This document shows, piece after piece, positions 1 to 9,211 of a stretch of 64,000 nt of DNA (positions are counted from its first letter, which is position 1; each line of letters begins with the position of its first letter). The translations under genes were made by a program, and so were the position numbers. The stretch comes from Flavobacterium sharifuzzamanii (GTDB lineage Bacteria; Bacteroidota; Bacteroidia; Flavobacteriales; Flavobacteriaceae), in assembly GCF_003254585.1 (NCBI RefSeq), contig NZ_QJGZ01000038.1, positions 310,001-374,000 of the forward strand. The letters run 5' to 3'. The notes beneath the pieces were generated by a model. That model was given only the letters and a program-made list of their open reading frames with translations, was not told the DNA's origin and did no database searches.

Positions 1-2
1 CA

Positions 3-536
3 AAAAATGTTTTGATGCTGGGTTATATGAATGAAGAATCGCTTCAAAAAACAATAGAAACTCAGAAAGTAACTTTTTTTAGTCGTTCAAAACAAAGACT
101 TTGGACAAAAGGCGAGGAGAGTGGTAATTTTTTGAATCTGGTAAGCATTAAAAATGATTGCGATGGCGATACGCTTTTAATTCAGGCAAAACCTGTTGGG
201 CCAACTTGTCATAAAGGTGCAGATACTTGTTGGCAAGAACCTAATGATGCGAATTATGGTTTTATTTCGCAATTAGAAAATACAATCAAAACGCGCAAAG
301 AAAATGCTGATTCTGAAAAAAGTTATGTGGCTTCTTTATTCGAAAAAGGAATCAATAAAATTGCTCAAAAAGTAGGTGAAGAAGCTGTAGAAGTTGTTAT
401 CGAAGCAAAAGATAATAATGATGATTTGTTTCTTAGCGAAAGCGCTGACTTATTATTTCATTATTTAATCCTGCTTCAAGCAAAAGGTTACCAATTGAAT
501 GATGTTGTGGAAGTTTTAAAAGGACGCCAAAAATAG
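3..536 (+). CDS. hisIE: HisIE, phosphoribosyl-AMP cyclohydrolase / phosphoribosyl-ATP pyrophosphatase (5' truncated)
   Basis: Bifunctional histidine-biosynthesis enzyme. HisE converts PR-ATP to PR-AMP and HisI opens the PR-AMP ring. The frame is already open at the left edge (codons from base 3), so the first few dozen residues lie outside the window. Seen: the LMLGYMN segment and the metal-site cysteines in PTCHKGADTCW of the HisI half. The HisE helical half starts about residue 85 of the visible part, with KVGEEAVEVVIEAK and a final DLLFHYLILLQ helix. The gene is probably the last of a his operon lying to the left, because an unrelated secreted protein follows after a palindromic repeat. 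No T-rich terminator is seen directly after it. Confidence 0.95.
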   Translation, partial: KNVLMLGYMNEESLQKTIETQKVTFFSRSKQRLWTKGEESGNFLNLVSIKNDCDGDTLLIQAKPVGPTCHKGADTCWQEPNDANYGFISQLENTIKTRKENADSEKSYVASLFEKGINKIAQKVGEEAVEVVIEAKDNNDDLFLSESADLLFHYLILLQAKGYQLNDVVEVLKGRQK

Positions 537-566
537 TTTCAAATAATTTTAGGAAGCATTTATTAT

Positions 567-640
567 ATAGCCCGCGGTTTCAACCGCGGGAGGGCATGCA
601 ATATTACAATACGTTTCCCGCGGTTGAAACCGCGGGCTAT
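567..640. repeat. REP-like double palindrome, GC-rich copy
   Basis: Two 25-base arms (567-591 and 616-640) are perfect inverted copies of each other. Each arm is itself a hairpin of the form CCCGCGG-loop-CCGCGGG around TTTCAA or TTGAAA. The GC content stands out sharply from the AT-rich surroundings. The same architecture recurs at 47553-47628 with different stem bases. It could act as a bidirectional transcription or processing barrier after hisIE. No RAYT-type transposase is in the window. Confidence 0.85.
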
Positions 641-761
641 GTTTGTAATATTTTTGTCTATCTAGGGGTGTGATTTTTTTACCTTTTAGTATCGCTCTAG
701 TCGTCCTTAAGTTGAGAATGACAAAAAAAAAATATACTATTTTAGTACTAAATAATTATTT

Positions 762-1364
762 ATGAGATTAATTGTATACTTGTTTTTGTTTTTGGTTCCG
801 AATTTAAACTATGGCTTTAAGAAAGATATAATGCCATATTCCTTGGTTATTTCTAAAGCTGTTTTGATTGTTGACGGAACTGTCACTAAAGTTTCCAAAA
901 ATGAATATGAGTTCAAAGTAAATCAATTCATTAAAGGGAAATCTAGTTCGAAAATTAATGTAGCAATTTGGAAAGAATGGCTTTGTGATTCAAGAATGAA
1001 AGAATTAAAGTCTGGGCAGAGAATGATTTTGTTTTTAGAAAAATCGCCATATGGAAATTTTTATCCCATCAATGAAAGTACAGGAGAGTTGTATATAGAT
1101 AATAACGCTTTTCTTGATATATTTTTGCCCAAAGCTTTTTTAAACCCTACAAATTTAAAGAAAGGGATTTCTATGTTTTTGGATATGTATGCGTTTTATG
1201 GAAATTTTAATGATAGATTTTATCAAAATATAAATTTCGTACGCATTAAATCCATTTTTGAAGTTTATAAAATGGCAAAAATGAATACAGCTTTTAAGTT
1301 TTTAGTTGATGATGTAGAGTATTACAAGCCAACAGAAGTACAATTTTTCCCGTTATATAATTAA
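762..1364 (+). CDS. secreted protein of unknown function
   Basis: A 200-residue protein starting with a short charged end and a hydrophobic stretch (LIVYLFLFLVPNLNYG) that looks like a Sec signal peptide. The mature part has alternating short strands: a DGTVTKVSKNEYEF segment, then FIKGKSSSKI, then a LKSGQRMILFLEKS segment. This arrangement (a transport-of-response strand, an RFLKG-like turn, then GQ..ILFL) resembles small secreted beta-rich proteins common in Bacteroidota, including proteins annotated as TIMP-like, but I cannot assign a family. It converges on the CBM9-like gene, overlapping it by four bases. Confidence 0.6.
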   Translation: MRLIVYLFLFLVPNLNYGFKKDIMPYSLVISKAVLIVDGTVTKVSKNEYEFKVNQFIKGKSSSKINVAIWKEWLCDSRMKELKSGQRMILFLEKSPYGNFYPINESTGELYIDNNAFLDIFLPKAFLNPTNLKKGISMFLDMYAFYGNFNDRFYQNINFVRIKSIFEVYKMAKMNTAFKFLVDDVEYYKPTEVQFFPLYN

Positions 1365-2059
1365 TCTACAAATTCAAAAACGGCAAATTCTGCTGGTTGA
1401 TGAAATCCAAATTTCAAGCTCTTATATGGCTGTAAAGCAAGATATTCAGTCGTGTTACCGTAATCAATTCTAAAAGCGTTTCCTTTCCATTTTGTTCCAA
1501 TTTTTGGTTTTTGGAAACCGCCGTTTTTAACTTTTTCAAGACTAGAAAAAGGAATTTTAATTTCTGCAATATATCCTTCAGGAGTTATTTTACTAACAGC
1601 TTCTAAGCCTTTAATATCAAAATCCATTGACGTATTCCAACCGCCGCATTCTGGTGAAATGCATTTTAAAAGTAAATCGTAATAAGTAGAGAATGTATTT
1701 ACGCCAATTTCAATATAGTTCTGGCTGTCTCCATCTGGATCGATAAAAATTTCTACTAAATCATCGGTATCAAATATCTGAGAGTCTCTTTTTTTTGATG
1801 TTCCAATAATTTGAGAATCATTGCATTTATAGGCTAAGAATAAGTTTTCATCATTCCACGAAAGTGAAACAAAAGTGTTTTGCAATGCTTTTTCTCCAGA
1901 ATTATGAATTACAAAAGGACCTAGAAATGGTTCGTTCCAATCAGATAAGTTTCCGTCAATCATTATTTGCTTATTTGTTCTATGGACAGGAATGGTTTGT
2001 GCATTGGCAACTGTCGAAAACATTATAATTAAATAGAAAACAAGTGTAGTTAATCTCAT
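1361..2059 (-). CDS. secreted CBM9-like domain protein
   Basis: A 232-residue protein with a signal peptide (about residues 1-20, ending VANA) followed by one carbohydrate-binding family 9-like domain. Seen: the opening IDGNLSDWNEP typical of these domains, a strand NDENLFLAYKCND, the DDLVEIFIDPDGD segment, and a late EIKIPFSSL strand. Such domains bind sugars or sit in secreted enzymes; here there is no catalytic partner, so binding or scaffolding in the periplasm or at the surface is an inference. It is transcribed alone, convergent with the secreted unknown on its left. Confidence 0.75.
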   Translation of the reverse strand: MRLTTLVFYLIIMFSTVANAQTIPVHRTNKQIMIDGNLSDWNEPFLGPFVIHNSGEKALQNTFVSLSWNDENLFLAYKCNDSQIIGTSKKRDSQIFDTDDLVEIFIDPDGDSQNYIEIGVNTFSTYYDLLLKCISPECGGWNTSMDFDIKGLEAVSKITPEGYIAEIKIPFSSLEKVKNGGFQKPKIGTKWKGNAFRIDYGNTTEYLALQPYKSLKFGFHQPAEFAVFEFVD

Positions 2060-2169
2060 ATTATGAAATCTAAAATTTTGAAAGTACTAAAATAGAGAAG
2101 AATAATGAATTTGAATATTGTTTATTTGTATTGAGATCATAATTTTTTAAAAAACTTGATTCGAATGTT

Positions 2170-2177
2170 TACATTTG
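2170..2177 (+). promoter_or_regulatory. -7 element of the M1 peptidase gene
   Basis: TACATTTG, an exact match to the Bacteroidota -7 consensus TAnnTTTG, ends 49 bases before the ATG at 2227. No TTG is found at the usual 19-21 base distance. Confidence 0.5.
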
Positions 2178-2226
2178 TTGAAGATTAAGCTGGTTTAATT
2201 ACCTAATTATTTCAAATTCTAAAATA

Positions 2227-3882
2227 ATGAAAAAATACTTTGGTGGCGTAGTTTTCGCCTTTTTGGTTGGTTTTACTGCCAATGCTCAAGGACTTTTAAG
2301 CAAGTCAGAAACCGTTTTTACACATCAGGATACTTTACGCGGAAGCATCACAAAGGAAAGAGCTTGGTGGGATTTAAAATATTATCACCTTGATGTAAAA
2401 GTGAATCCGAAAGAAAAATCAATCTCAGGTTTTAATACAGTTCGTTATACTGTTTTGACAGAAAACAACCGTATGCAGATCGATTTGCAGCAACCAATGA
2501 ACATCACTAAAGTAACGCAGAATGGAAAAGAGTTAAAGTTTGAAAGAGACGGAAATGCGTTTTTTATTACTTTAAATGAAAAGCAAAAAGTTGGAGATAC
2601 CAAAGAGATTAAAATTTCGTTTAACGGAAAACCTAAAGAAGCCGTTAGAGCACCATGGGATGGCGGTTTTTCTTGGAAAAAAGATAAAAACGGAAAAGAT
2701 TTTATTGCTACATCTTGTCAAGGTTTAGGCGCGAGTGTTTGGTGGCCATGTAAAGACCATATGTATGATGAAGTGGAAAATATGCTAATTAGCGTGAATG
2801 TTCCTGGAGATTTGACAGAAGTTTCTAACGGAAGATTACAAAGTGTTAAAAAAGAAAAAGATGGAACTAAAACTTTCAACTGGTACGTTTCAAATCCTAT
2901 AAATAACTATGGTGTAAACATCAATATTGGTGATTATGTTAATTTCTCAGAAGTATTTAAAGGTGAAAAAGGAAATTTAGACTGCAATTATTATGTGTTA
3001 AAAGATAATCTAGCTTTGGCAAAAGAGCAGTTTAAAGATGCTCCGAGAATGTTGAAAGCTTTTGAGAACTGGTTTGGACCTTATCCGTTCTACGAAGACA
3101 GTTATAAATTGGTTGAAGTTCCGTATTTAGGAATGGAGCATCAAAGTTCTGTAACATATGGAAATCAATACAAAAATGGATATTTAGGGCGTGATTTAAG
3201 CGGCACAGGCTGGGGTTTAAAGTTTGATTTTATCATCATTCATGAATCTGGCCACGAATGGTACGCTAATAATATTACCTACAAAGACATTGCTGATATG
3301 TGGGTTCATGAGAGTTTTACAAACTATTCTGAAAGCCTTTTTGTTGAATATTATTATGGAAAAGATGCTGGTGCAGAATACGTAATTGGATGCAGAAAAA
3401 ATATTCAAAATGATAAGCCAATTATCGGACATTATGATGTAAATAATGAAGGTTCTGGCGATATGTATCCAAAAGGAGCTTCAATGCTTCATATGATTCG
3501 TCAGGTAATCAACGATGATGCTAAATGGAAATCGATTTTGAGAGGTATGAATAAAACTTTTTATCATCAGACAGTTACCGGAAAGCAGATTCAAGATTAT
3601 ATTAACGAACAGTCTGGAATTAATTTCAACAGAGTTTTTGCACAATATTTAACTACAACACAAATTCCTGTTTTCGAATACATATTTAAAAATGGAACTT
3701 TTGGATATCATTGGACAAACTGTGTTTCTAAATTTGATATGCCAGTAAGAGTAAAATTAAACGGTGTTGAAACTTGGCTGAAACCAACAACAGAATGGCA
3801 ATCTGTAAAAACAGATAATGAAGACAGAAAACTAGAGGTTGATAAAGATTTCTATGTTACGACTTCTAATATTGTAGAATAG
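2227..3882 (+). CDS. M1 family zinc aminopeptidase, secreted
   Basis: Zinc metallopeptidase expected to trim N-terminal residues from peptides outside the cytoplasm. A signal peptide (about 1-20, ending TANA) is followed by a beta-saddle N domain and the catalytic domain. Seen: HESGHEW with H339, E340 and H343, and the third zinc ligand E362 in WVHESF, 19 residues after H343, the canonical M1 spacing. The exopeptidase GAMEN motif is replaced by GMEH (302-305), so substrate N-terminus recognition may differ. At 551 residues it lacks the long C-terminal HEAT domain of PepN-type enzymes and is close to the compact M1 form of this phylum. A -7 element lies at 2170-2177. The beta-lactamase-like gene follows by 22 bases and may be cotranscribed. 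Confidence 0.9.
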   Translation: MKKYFGGVVFAFLVGFTANAQGLLSKSETVFTHQDTLRGSITKERAWWDLKYYHLDVKVNPKEKSISGFNTVRYTVLTENNRMQIDLQQPMNITKVTQNGKELKFERDGNAFFITLNEKQKVGDTKEIKISFNGKPKEAVRAPWDGGFSWKKDKNGKDFIATSCQGLGASVWWPCKDHMYDEVENMLISVNVPGDLTEVSNGRLQSVKKEKDGTKTFNWYVSNPINNYGVNINIGDYVNFSEVFKGEKGNLDCNYYVLKDNLALAKEQFKDAPRMLKAFENWFGPYPFYEDSYKLVEVPYLGMEHQSSVTYGNQYKNGYLGRDLSGTGWGLKFDFIIIHESGHEWYANNITYKDIADMWVHESFTNYSESLFVEYYYGKDAGAEYVIGCRKNIQNDKPIIGHYDVNNEGSGDMYPKGASMLHMIRQVINDDAKWKSILRGMNKTFYHQTVTGKQIQDYINEQSGINFNRVFAQYLTTTQIPVFEYIFKNGTFGYHWTNCVSKFDMPVRVKLNGVETWLKPTTEWQSVKTDNEDRKLEVDKDFYVTTSNIVE

Positions 3883-3904
3883 ATTTTAATAATCCATTTT
3901 AGAA

Positions 3905-4762
3905 ATGACATACAAAGTATTTTTAAGTTTAACGAGCGCAGTATTAATTTCTTGTTTGTCTAAGGGCACAAATAAAAATAGTGCTGTGAAAGATGAAAAA
4001 GATACTATTGTAGTTCGTCAGGATTTTAAAAAATATTTTGATTCGTGTGGTGTTACGGGCTCAATTGCTATTTATGATAACGTAAAATACAAATGGATTT
4101 TGTCTGATAAAGATGCTGGTAACATACAAACATTGCCAGCATCTACTTTTAAGATCGCCAATCTGCTTATTGCGCTTGAAACAAAAACAATAAGTAGTGA
4201 GAATGATATAATAAAGTGGATAGGGAAAACGGATACTGTAAAGTACGGTTATAGACCAGAAATTTATCATGATATGACAGTAAAGGAAGCTTTTAAAGTT
4301 TCTGCCGGATGGGTATTTGTAGAATTAGCAAAGAAAATTGGTAAGCAGAATTACGAAAAGTATTTGCAGTTATGCGATTACGGAAATGTTAATCTCTCTC
4401 AAAAAGATGCCGATTTTTGGAACTTTGGTGATTTTGGAATTTCTCCGATTAATCAAGTTGAATTTCTAAAGAAGTTATACGATGAAAAGTTGCCTTTTTC
4501 TAAAAGAAATATTCAGATAGTAAAGAAAGTAATGTTAAGCGATGAAGGTCCGGATTATAAAGTTTATTCAAAAACCGGATGGACAAGAGAAAAAGGTGTT
4601 AATATTGGCTGGTGGGTAGGTTATGTTGAAAAAGAAGGTAGAAGTTACTTTTTTGCTACCAGACTTTTACAAGACAGAAATAATAACAGAAGTGATTTTG
4701 GAACTTGCCGAAAAGATATTACGAAAAAAGTATTTAATGAATTGCAAATTTGTAATTTTTAA
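3905..4762 (+). CDS. class D (OXA-type) beta-lactamase-like lipoprotein
   Basis: Serine beta-lactamase or penicillin-recognising protein of class D. Seen in order: an N-terminal lipoprotein signal ending LISC, the S80-T-F-K83 active-site motif (the lysine is the one carboxylated in OXA enzymes), Y159-G-N161, and K223-T-G225. The second motif, normally S-x-V with a hydrophobic third position, reads S133-A-G135 here. The region before KTG follows the class D plan (DFWNFGDFG). Length (285) fits the family. The altered SxV makes activity uncertain. It lies 22 bases after the M1 peptidase. A lipid anchor would place it at a membrane facing the periplasm. Confidence 0.82.
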   Translation: MTYKVFLSLTSAVLISCLSKGTNKNSAVKDEKDTIVVRQDFKKYFDSCGVTGSIAIYDNVKYKWILSDKDAGNIQTLPASTFKIANLLIALETKTISSENDIIKWIGKTDTVKYGYRPEIYHDMTVKEAFKVSAGWVFVELAKKIGKQNYEKYLQLCDYGNVNLSQKDADFWNFGDFGISPINQVEFLKKLYDEKLPFSKRNIQIVKKVMLSDEGPDYKVYSKTGWTREKGVNIGWWVGYVEKEGRSYFFATRLLQDRNNNRSDFGTCRKDITKKVFNELQICNF

Positions 4763-4779
4763 AACTCACAAATAAAAGT

Positions 4780-4817
4780 AAACCCGACAGTCTAGAAGCC
4801 TCAGGACTGTCGGGTTT
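4780..4817. repeat. AAACCCGACAG palindrome, copy 1
   Basis: A hairpin with a 13-base stem (AAACCCGACAGTC, 4780-4792, pairing with 4805-4817) and a 12-base loop. The outer 11 bases are the same as in the perfect palindrome at 59824-59855, so this is a dispersed repeat family rather than a one-off terminator. Confidence 0.75.
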
Positions 4818-4834
4818 GTTATTTTTACATATAG

Positions 4835-4867
4835 TTTGTCATTTCTCCTTTCAGTCGAAATGACAAA
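4835..4867. repeat. GTCATTTC hairpin
   Basis: An 11-base perfect inverted repeat, TTTGTCATTTC (4835-4845) against 4857-4867. It sits between the AAACCCGACAG palindrome and the terminator at 4865-4900 and overlaps the latter's left arm, so three hairpins are packed into about 120 bases. Confidence 0.6.
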
Positions 4868-4900
4868 AAGGTCTGAAAACTATTGTTTTCAGACCTTTTT
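4865..4900. terminator. bidirectional intrinsic terminator
   Basis: A 16-base perfect stem (4865-4880 with 4885-4900) around a TATT loop, beginning with A5 and ending with a T run. It serves the beta-lactamase gene from the left and the helical unknown from the right. Confidence 0.85.
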
Positions 4901-4936
4901 TTATATGAATTTGGAATTTCTTTAATAGAATTTTAC

Positions 4937-6481
4937 CTAACGATTATTAAGTTTTGCCTTTTCCTTTATAATATCGGCAATTTTTCTGTTTTCGATTTTG
5001 CTTTCAAGCCAAGAAATTATATCAAGATATAAGAAAGCTCTTTTTTCGTACGTGTTTTTTTCAAGTTCTACGAAACGAGTGTGCATTTTCTTGAATTCCT
5101 TTTTAATATCGGCAGGGTAGAAGTTGTTTAAGTTTCTTAAAAACTTGATGATTTCTTTTTGGACTTCATGCAAGTCGTTCATTTTCAATAAAAACTTATA
5201 AGTGCTTTTTAAATGATTTTCTAGATAATAATCTTTTCCAAGCTCATAATGTGCAATAAGCGACAATAATCTCGCAAAACACATTAAATCTTCACGCATG
5301 GTCAAGTTTTTATTATTAATGATTTTATCTAGATAATTTATGCATTCATTATATTTTTCGTTTCCGAAATAAATAGAAGCAAACTTATAGAAGAATAACA
5401 TTTCGTGATGTTCATCTAAATGTTCACTGTGAAGTTTCAGTTTTTCTAGAATTTCAGGAATTAGATACTCACTTTCTGCAAAAGTACCTTCTAAAATATG
5501 AAGATTTAACTTATTGTTATAAACATAAAGAAATGACAAAGATGCAATATTATCATTTACAGGAAATTTAGGATCTGCAATAGTTTCTTCGAGAAGATTT
5601 AAGTATTTCTTGAAATTCGATGTATATTTTAGCATATAAAGCGATTCTAGAAAATAATGATTTCCTTTTAAGAAAAATACAGGATTCAGATAAATCATGT
5701 TTGGATTATCATAAAAAAGCTGCACCCATTTATAGGCAAATTTATAACTCGCCAAGAAATCTTGAACTAGAAAGCTTCGCCAAAGATTCGCATTGTAAAA
5801 CCAGTATTTTTCGCGGAAACCAAATTTGCTCTCATCAAGTTTAGAGATATGTTTATTGAAGTAATCATCAATATATCTGTATTCATCGTCATTTTTTACG
5901 TAACCTGTTTTAAGCATGATTCCGTATAGCTGAAGCGATAGATTTGACAATTTGCTTGAAATTGTATTTCTGTAATTTAATTCTTTGGCTTGAATAACCA
6001 ATTCGTCTGCGCGGCCTTGAATACTTCGAGTAATATATTGCGATTCGATTAATTTTTCGAATTCTACAATTTCATACGCCATATATTTTTCATCATTCTC
6101 AAGAGCCTGCTGTTTTGTTTTGTCTAATATTTTTAAACTCTGCTTATATAATCCTTTATTATAGAGAATAACAGCAAAATCCATTTGCTCGCGAAGCTGA
6201 TAGCGAATATTCTGGCTAGGAATATTTAATCTTATACTCACTAAGATCTGTTTGTATAAGTATGATTTTAAGTTAGATAACTGTACTTTTTGGATAACAC
6301 CACTTTTCAAAATGAGTTTTTCATCATAAACTTCAGATTTATCTAAAATATTGAATAATTCGATAAATTTTGTGTTTGAACTCGTCTCTAATCGGCTTGC
6401 AAAAATTTTAAACTGCCTTTTTTCTGATTTTGAAAGTGATTTGATTAGAACAAATAAGAAATCTTTTTGATGGTTAGCCAT
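4937..6481 (-). CDS. conserved helical protein of unknown function (TPR-like)
   Basis: A 514-residue cytoplasmic protein without signal peptide or membrane segment. The sequence is almost entirely helical, with many Tyr, Lys and Leu residues and repeated pairs of helices such as YNKGLYKQSLKILDKTKQQA, and NEKYNECINYLDKI further on. These resemble tetratricopeptide repeats, which mediate protein-protein contacts. The N-terminal LIKSLSKSEKRQFKIFASR segment would be a useful search handle. I do not recognise a named family. It is monocistronic, convergent with the beta-lactamase gene and divergent from leuA. Confidence 0.7.
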   Translation of the reverse strand: MANHQKDFLFVLIKSLSKSEKRQFKIFASRLETSSNTKFIELFNILDKSEVYDEKLILKSGVIQKVQLSNLKSYLYKQILVSIRLNIPSQNIRYQLREQMDFAVILYNKGLYKQSLKILDKTKQQALENDEKYMAYEIVEFEKLIESQYITRSIQGRADELVIQAKELNYRNTISSKLSNLSLQLYGIMLKTGYVKNDDEYRYIDDYFNKHISKLDESKFGFREKYWFYNANLWRSFLVQDFLASYKFAYKWVQLFYDNPNMIYLNPVFFLKGNHYFLESLYMLKYTSNFKKYLNLLEETIADPKFPVNDNIASLSFLYVYNNKLNLHILEGTFAESEYLIPEILEKLKLHSEHLDEHHEMLFFYKFASIYFGNEKYNECINYLDKIINNKNLTMREDLMCFARLLSLIAHYELGKDYYLENHLKSTYKFLLKMNDLHEVQKEIIKFLRNLNNFYPADIKKEFKKMHTRFVELEKNTYEKRAFLYLDIISWLESKIENRKIADIIKEKAKLNNR

Positions 6482-6574
6482 TGTAAAAAATAATAATATA
6501 ACTTATTGATTATAAGTAAGTTAATGAAGTATAAATCGTTTTATAAACAGTATAATTTCATTAAAATGAATTTC

Positions 6575-6601
6575 GTACTGTAATAGTACAATATATATTT
6601 G
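6575..6601 (+). promoter_or_regulatory. leuA promoter with overlapping inverted repeat
   Basis: TATATTTG at 6594-6601 matches the -7 consensus. Immediately upstream, GTACT-N5-AGTAC (6575-6589) is a perfect inverted repeat occupying the space between the expected -33 and -7 elements. That is where a repressor would block RNA polymerase. No TTG is found at the expected -33 position. Confidence 0.5.
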
Positions 6602-6630
6602 TTATCAAGATGTGAAATTACATTAAATAA

Positions 6631-7803
<1,173 letters not shown>

Positions 7804-7854
7804 AAAAATAAACTAGGAACAATAAGGATTTAAAGACATAAATAGCGAGAGATT

Positions 7855-8973
7855 ATGAATTTAAAAATTGCAGTTTTACCAGGAGATGGAATTGGACCTG
7901 AAATAATATTACAGGCTAAAAAAGCTTTGTACGCCATTGGCGAAGTGTATAATCACGAATTTGTTTTTGAGGAAGCGCTGATGGGAGCGGTTGCTATCGA
8001 TAAAACAGGAAATCCGTTGCCGGAACAAACTCTGAATCTGTGCTTAAATACCGATGCAGTTTTGCTTGGCGCTATTGGAGATCCTAAATACGATAATAAC
8101 CCAAACGCAAAGGTTCGTCCGGAACAAGGATTACTGAAACTGCGAAAAGAGTTAGGATTATTTGCTAATATTCGTCCTATAAAACCTTATAAAGCCTTAA
8201 TAGAAGCTTCTCCTTTAAAAAGAGAGATTATTGAAGGAGCTGATTTTACCATTTTTAGAGAATTAACAGGTGGAGCTTATTTTGGTACAAAAACACTAAA
8301 TGACGAAGGAACACATGCTTCGGATTTATGTGAGTATTCAGAAGAAGAAATCACTAGAATTGCACATCTAGCTTTTAAATCAGCACAAAAACGACGCAAA
8401 AAGCTAACAATGGTGGATAAAGCGAATGTTTTGGAAACTTCAAGATTGTGGAGAAAAGTAGTTCAGAAAGTGAGCGAAAATTATCCAGATGTTAAGCTTG
8501 ATTTCTTATTTGTAGATAACGCAGCAATGCAGTTAATCTTAAATCCAAAACAATTTGATGTGATTTTGACTGAGAACTTGTTTGGAGATATTTTATCAGA
8601 TGAAGCTAGTGTGATTACAGGATCTATTGGTTTATTGCCATCAGTATCTTTAGGAGAGAAAAATGCTTTGTTTGAGCCAATTCATGGATCATATCCGCAG
8701 GCAAAAGGAAAAAACATTGCTAATCCGATTGCTTCGATTTTAGCGGCAGCGCTTTTGTTAGAGCATTTTGGATTAACTAAAGAAGCTCATGTAATTTACA
8801 AAGCGGTAGAAAAAGCAATTGAATACAAAGTAGTTACGGTTGATTTGAAACCAGATTCAAAATTTGGAACAAACGAAGTAGGAGAGTTCGTTTCTAATTT
8901 TATTTTCAGCAAAGATGATTTGCTGTATTTTAATAATGATAATGTAAGTATTGGACAATCTACAATTGTTTAA
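7855..8973 (+). CDS. leuB: 3-isopropylmalate dehydrogenase
   Basis: NAD-dependent oxidative decarboxylation of 3-isopropylmalate in leucine synthesis. Seen: the N-terminal VLPGDGIGPEI, the substrate-loop tyrosine in GGAYFGTKT, the catalytic lysine in TMVDKANVL, and the metal-binding ENLFGDILSDEAS segment. Length (372) is normal for the family. It is 51 bases downstream of leuA and probably cotranscribed with it. No clear terminator separates it from the ilv leader region, so some readthrough into the attenuator is possible. Confidence 0.95.
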   Translation: MNLKIAVLPGDGIGPEIILQAKKALYAIGEVYNHEFVFEEALMGAVAIDKTGNPLPEQTLNLCLNTDAVLLGAIGDPKYDNNPNAKVRPEQGLLKLRKELGLFANIRPIKPYKALIEASPLKREIIEGADFTIFRELTGGAYFGTKTLNDEGTHASDLCEYSEEEITRIAHLAFKSAQKRRKKLTMVDKANVLETSRLWRKVVQKVSENYPDVKLDFLFVDNAAMQLILNPKQFDVILTENLFGDILSDEASVITGSIGLLPSVSLGEKNALFEPIHGSYPQAKGKNIANPIASILAAALLLEHFGLTKEAHVIYKAVEKAIEYKVVTVDLKPDSKFGTNEVGEFVSNFIFSKDDLLYFNNDNVSIGQSTIV

Positions 8974-9055
8974 TATTTTTTGTTAAAATGTGAAGATAAT
9001 AACAAGAAGTCTTGTAAATGTTGAGATTTTATTTTTTTACTTCCAGAAGTTTATT

Positions 9056-9063
9056 TACTTTTG
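9056..9063 (+). promoter_or_regulatory. -7 element of the ilv leader transcript
   Basis: TACTTTTG matches TAnnTTTG and ends 16 bases before the leader-peptide ATG at 9080. A -33 TTG is not seen at the usual distance. A start site near 9069 would give a leader of about 170 bases. Confidence 0.6.
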
Positions 9064-9079
9064 TAACACTAAAAAATAA

Positions 9080-9157
9080 ATGATGCAAATCTCAATTATT
9101 ATTACTTCTGTCGTTGTTGTCAATGTGATTCACACATCTGCATCGGGAATGTTATAA
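9080..9157 (+). CDS. ilv leader peptide (25 codons, Ile/Val-rich)
   Basis: A short ORF beginning ATG ATG and ending TAA. The peptide reads MMQISIIITSVVVVNVIHT, then SASGML. It holds a run of three Ile codons, one of four Val codons, and a further Val-Ile pair, so 10 of 25 residues are Ile or Val. This composition directly before ilvDBNC, followed by an intrinsic terminator 23 bases downstream, is the classic layout of ribosome-mediated attenuation. Scarce charged Ile or Val tRNA would stall the ribosome on the runs. It is too short for ordinary gene finding. Confidence 0.85.
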   Translation: MMQISIIITSVVVVNVIHTSASGML

Positions 9158-9211
9158 ATATAATTGAAAGACTATATTACAAACCTTCCAAATACTGGAA
9201 GGTTTTTTTTT
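9147..9211 (+). promoter_or_regulatory. ilv attenuator: antiterminator segment and terminator hairpin
   Basis: The terminator is a 9-base perfect stem, AAACCTTCC (9181-9189) with GGAAGGTTT (9197-9205), loop AAATACT, then T through 9211. The 5' arm can instead pair with GGAATGTT at 9147-9154 (7 of 8 positions), which overlaps the last codons of the leader ORF. A ribosome reaching the stop codon would cover that segment and leave the terminator free; one stalled earlier on Ile/Val codons would expose it and favour antitermination. The pairing is read by eye; folding energies were not calculated. Confidence 0.75.

Noticed and set aside
3217..3432. Minus-strand ORF inside the M1 peptidase
   Set aside because: Shadow of the peptidase, with no motif or start signal of its own.
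6610..6615. ATG-TGA start-stop in the leuA leader
   Set aside because: It has no hairpin or codon run after it and no link to amino-acid sensing; probably chance.
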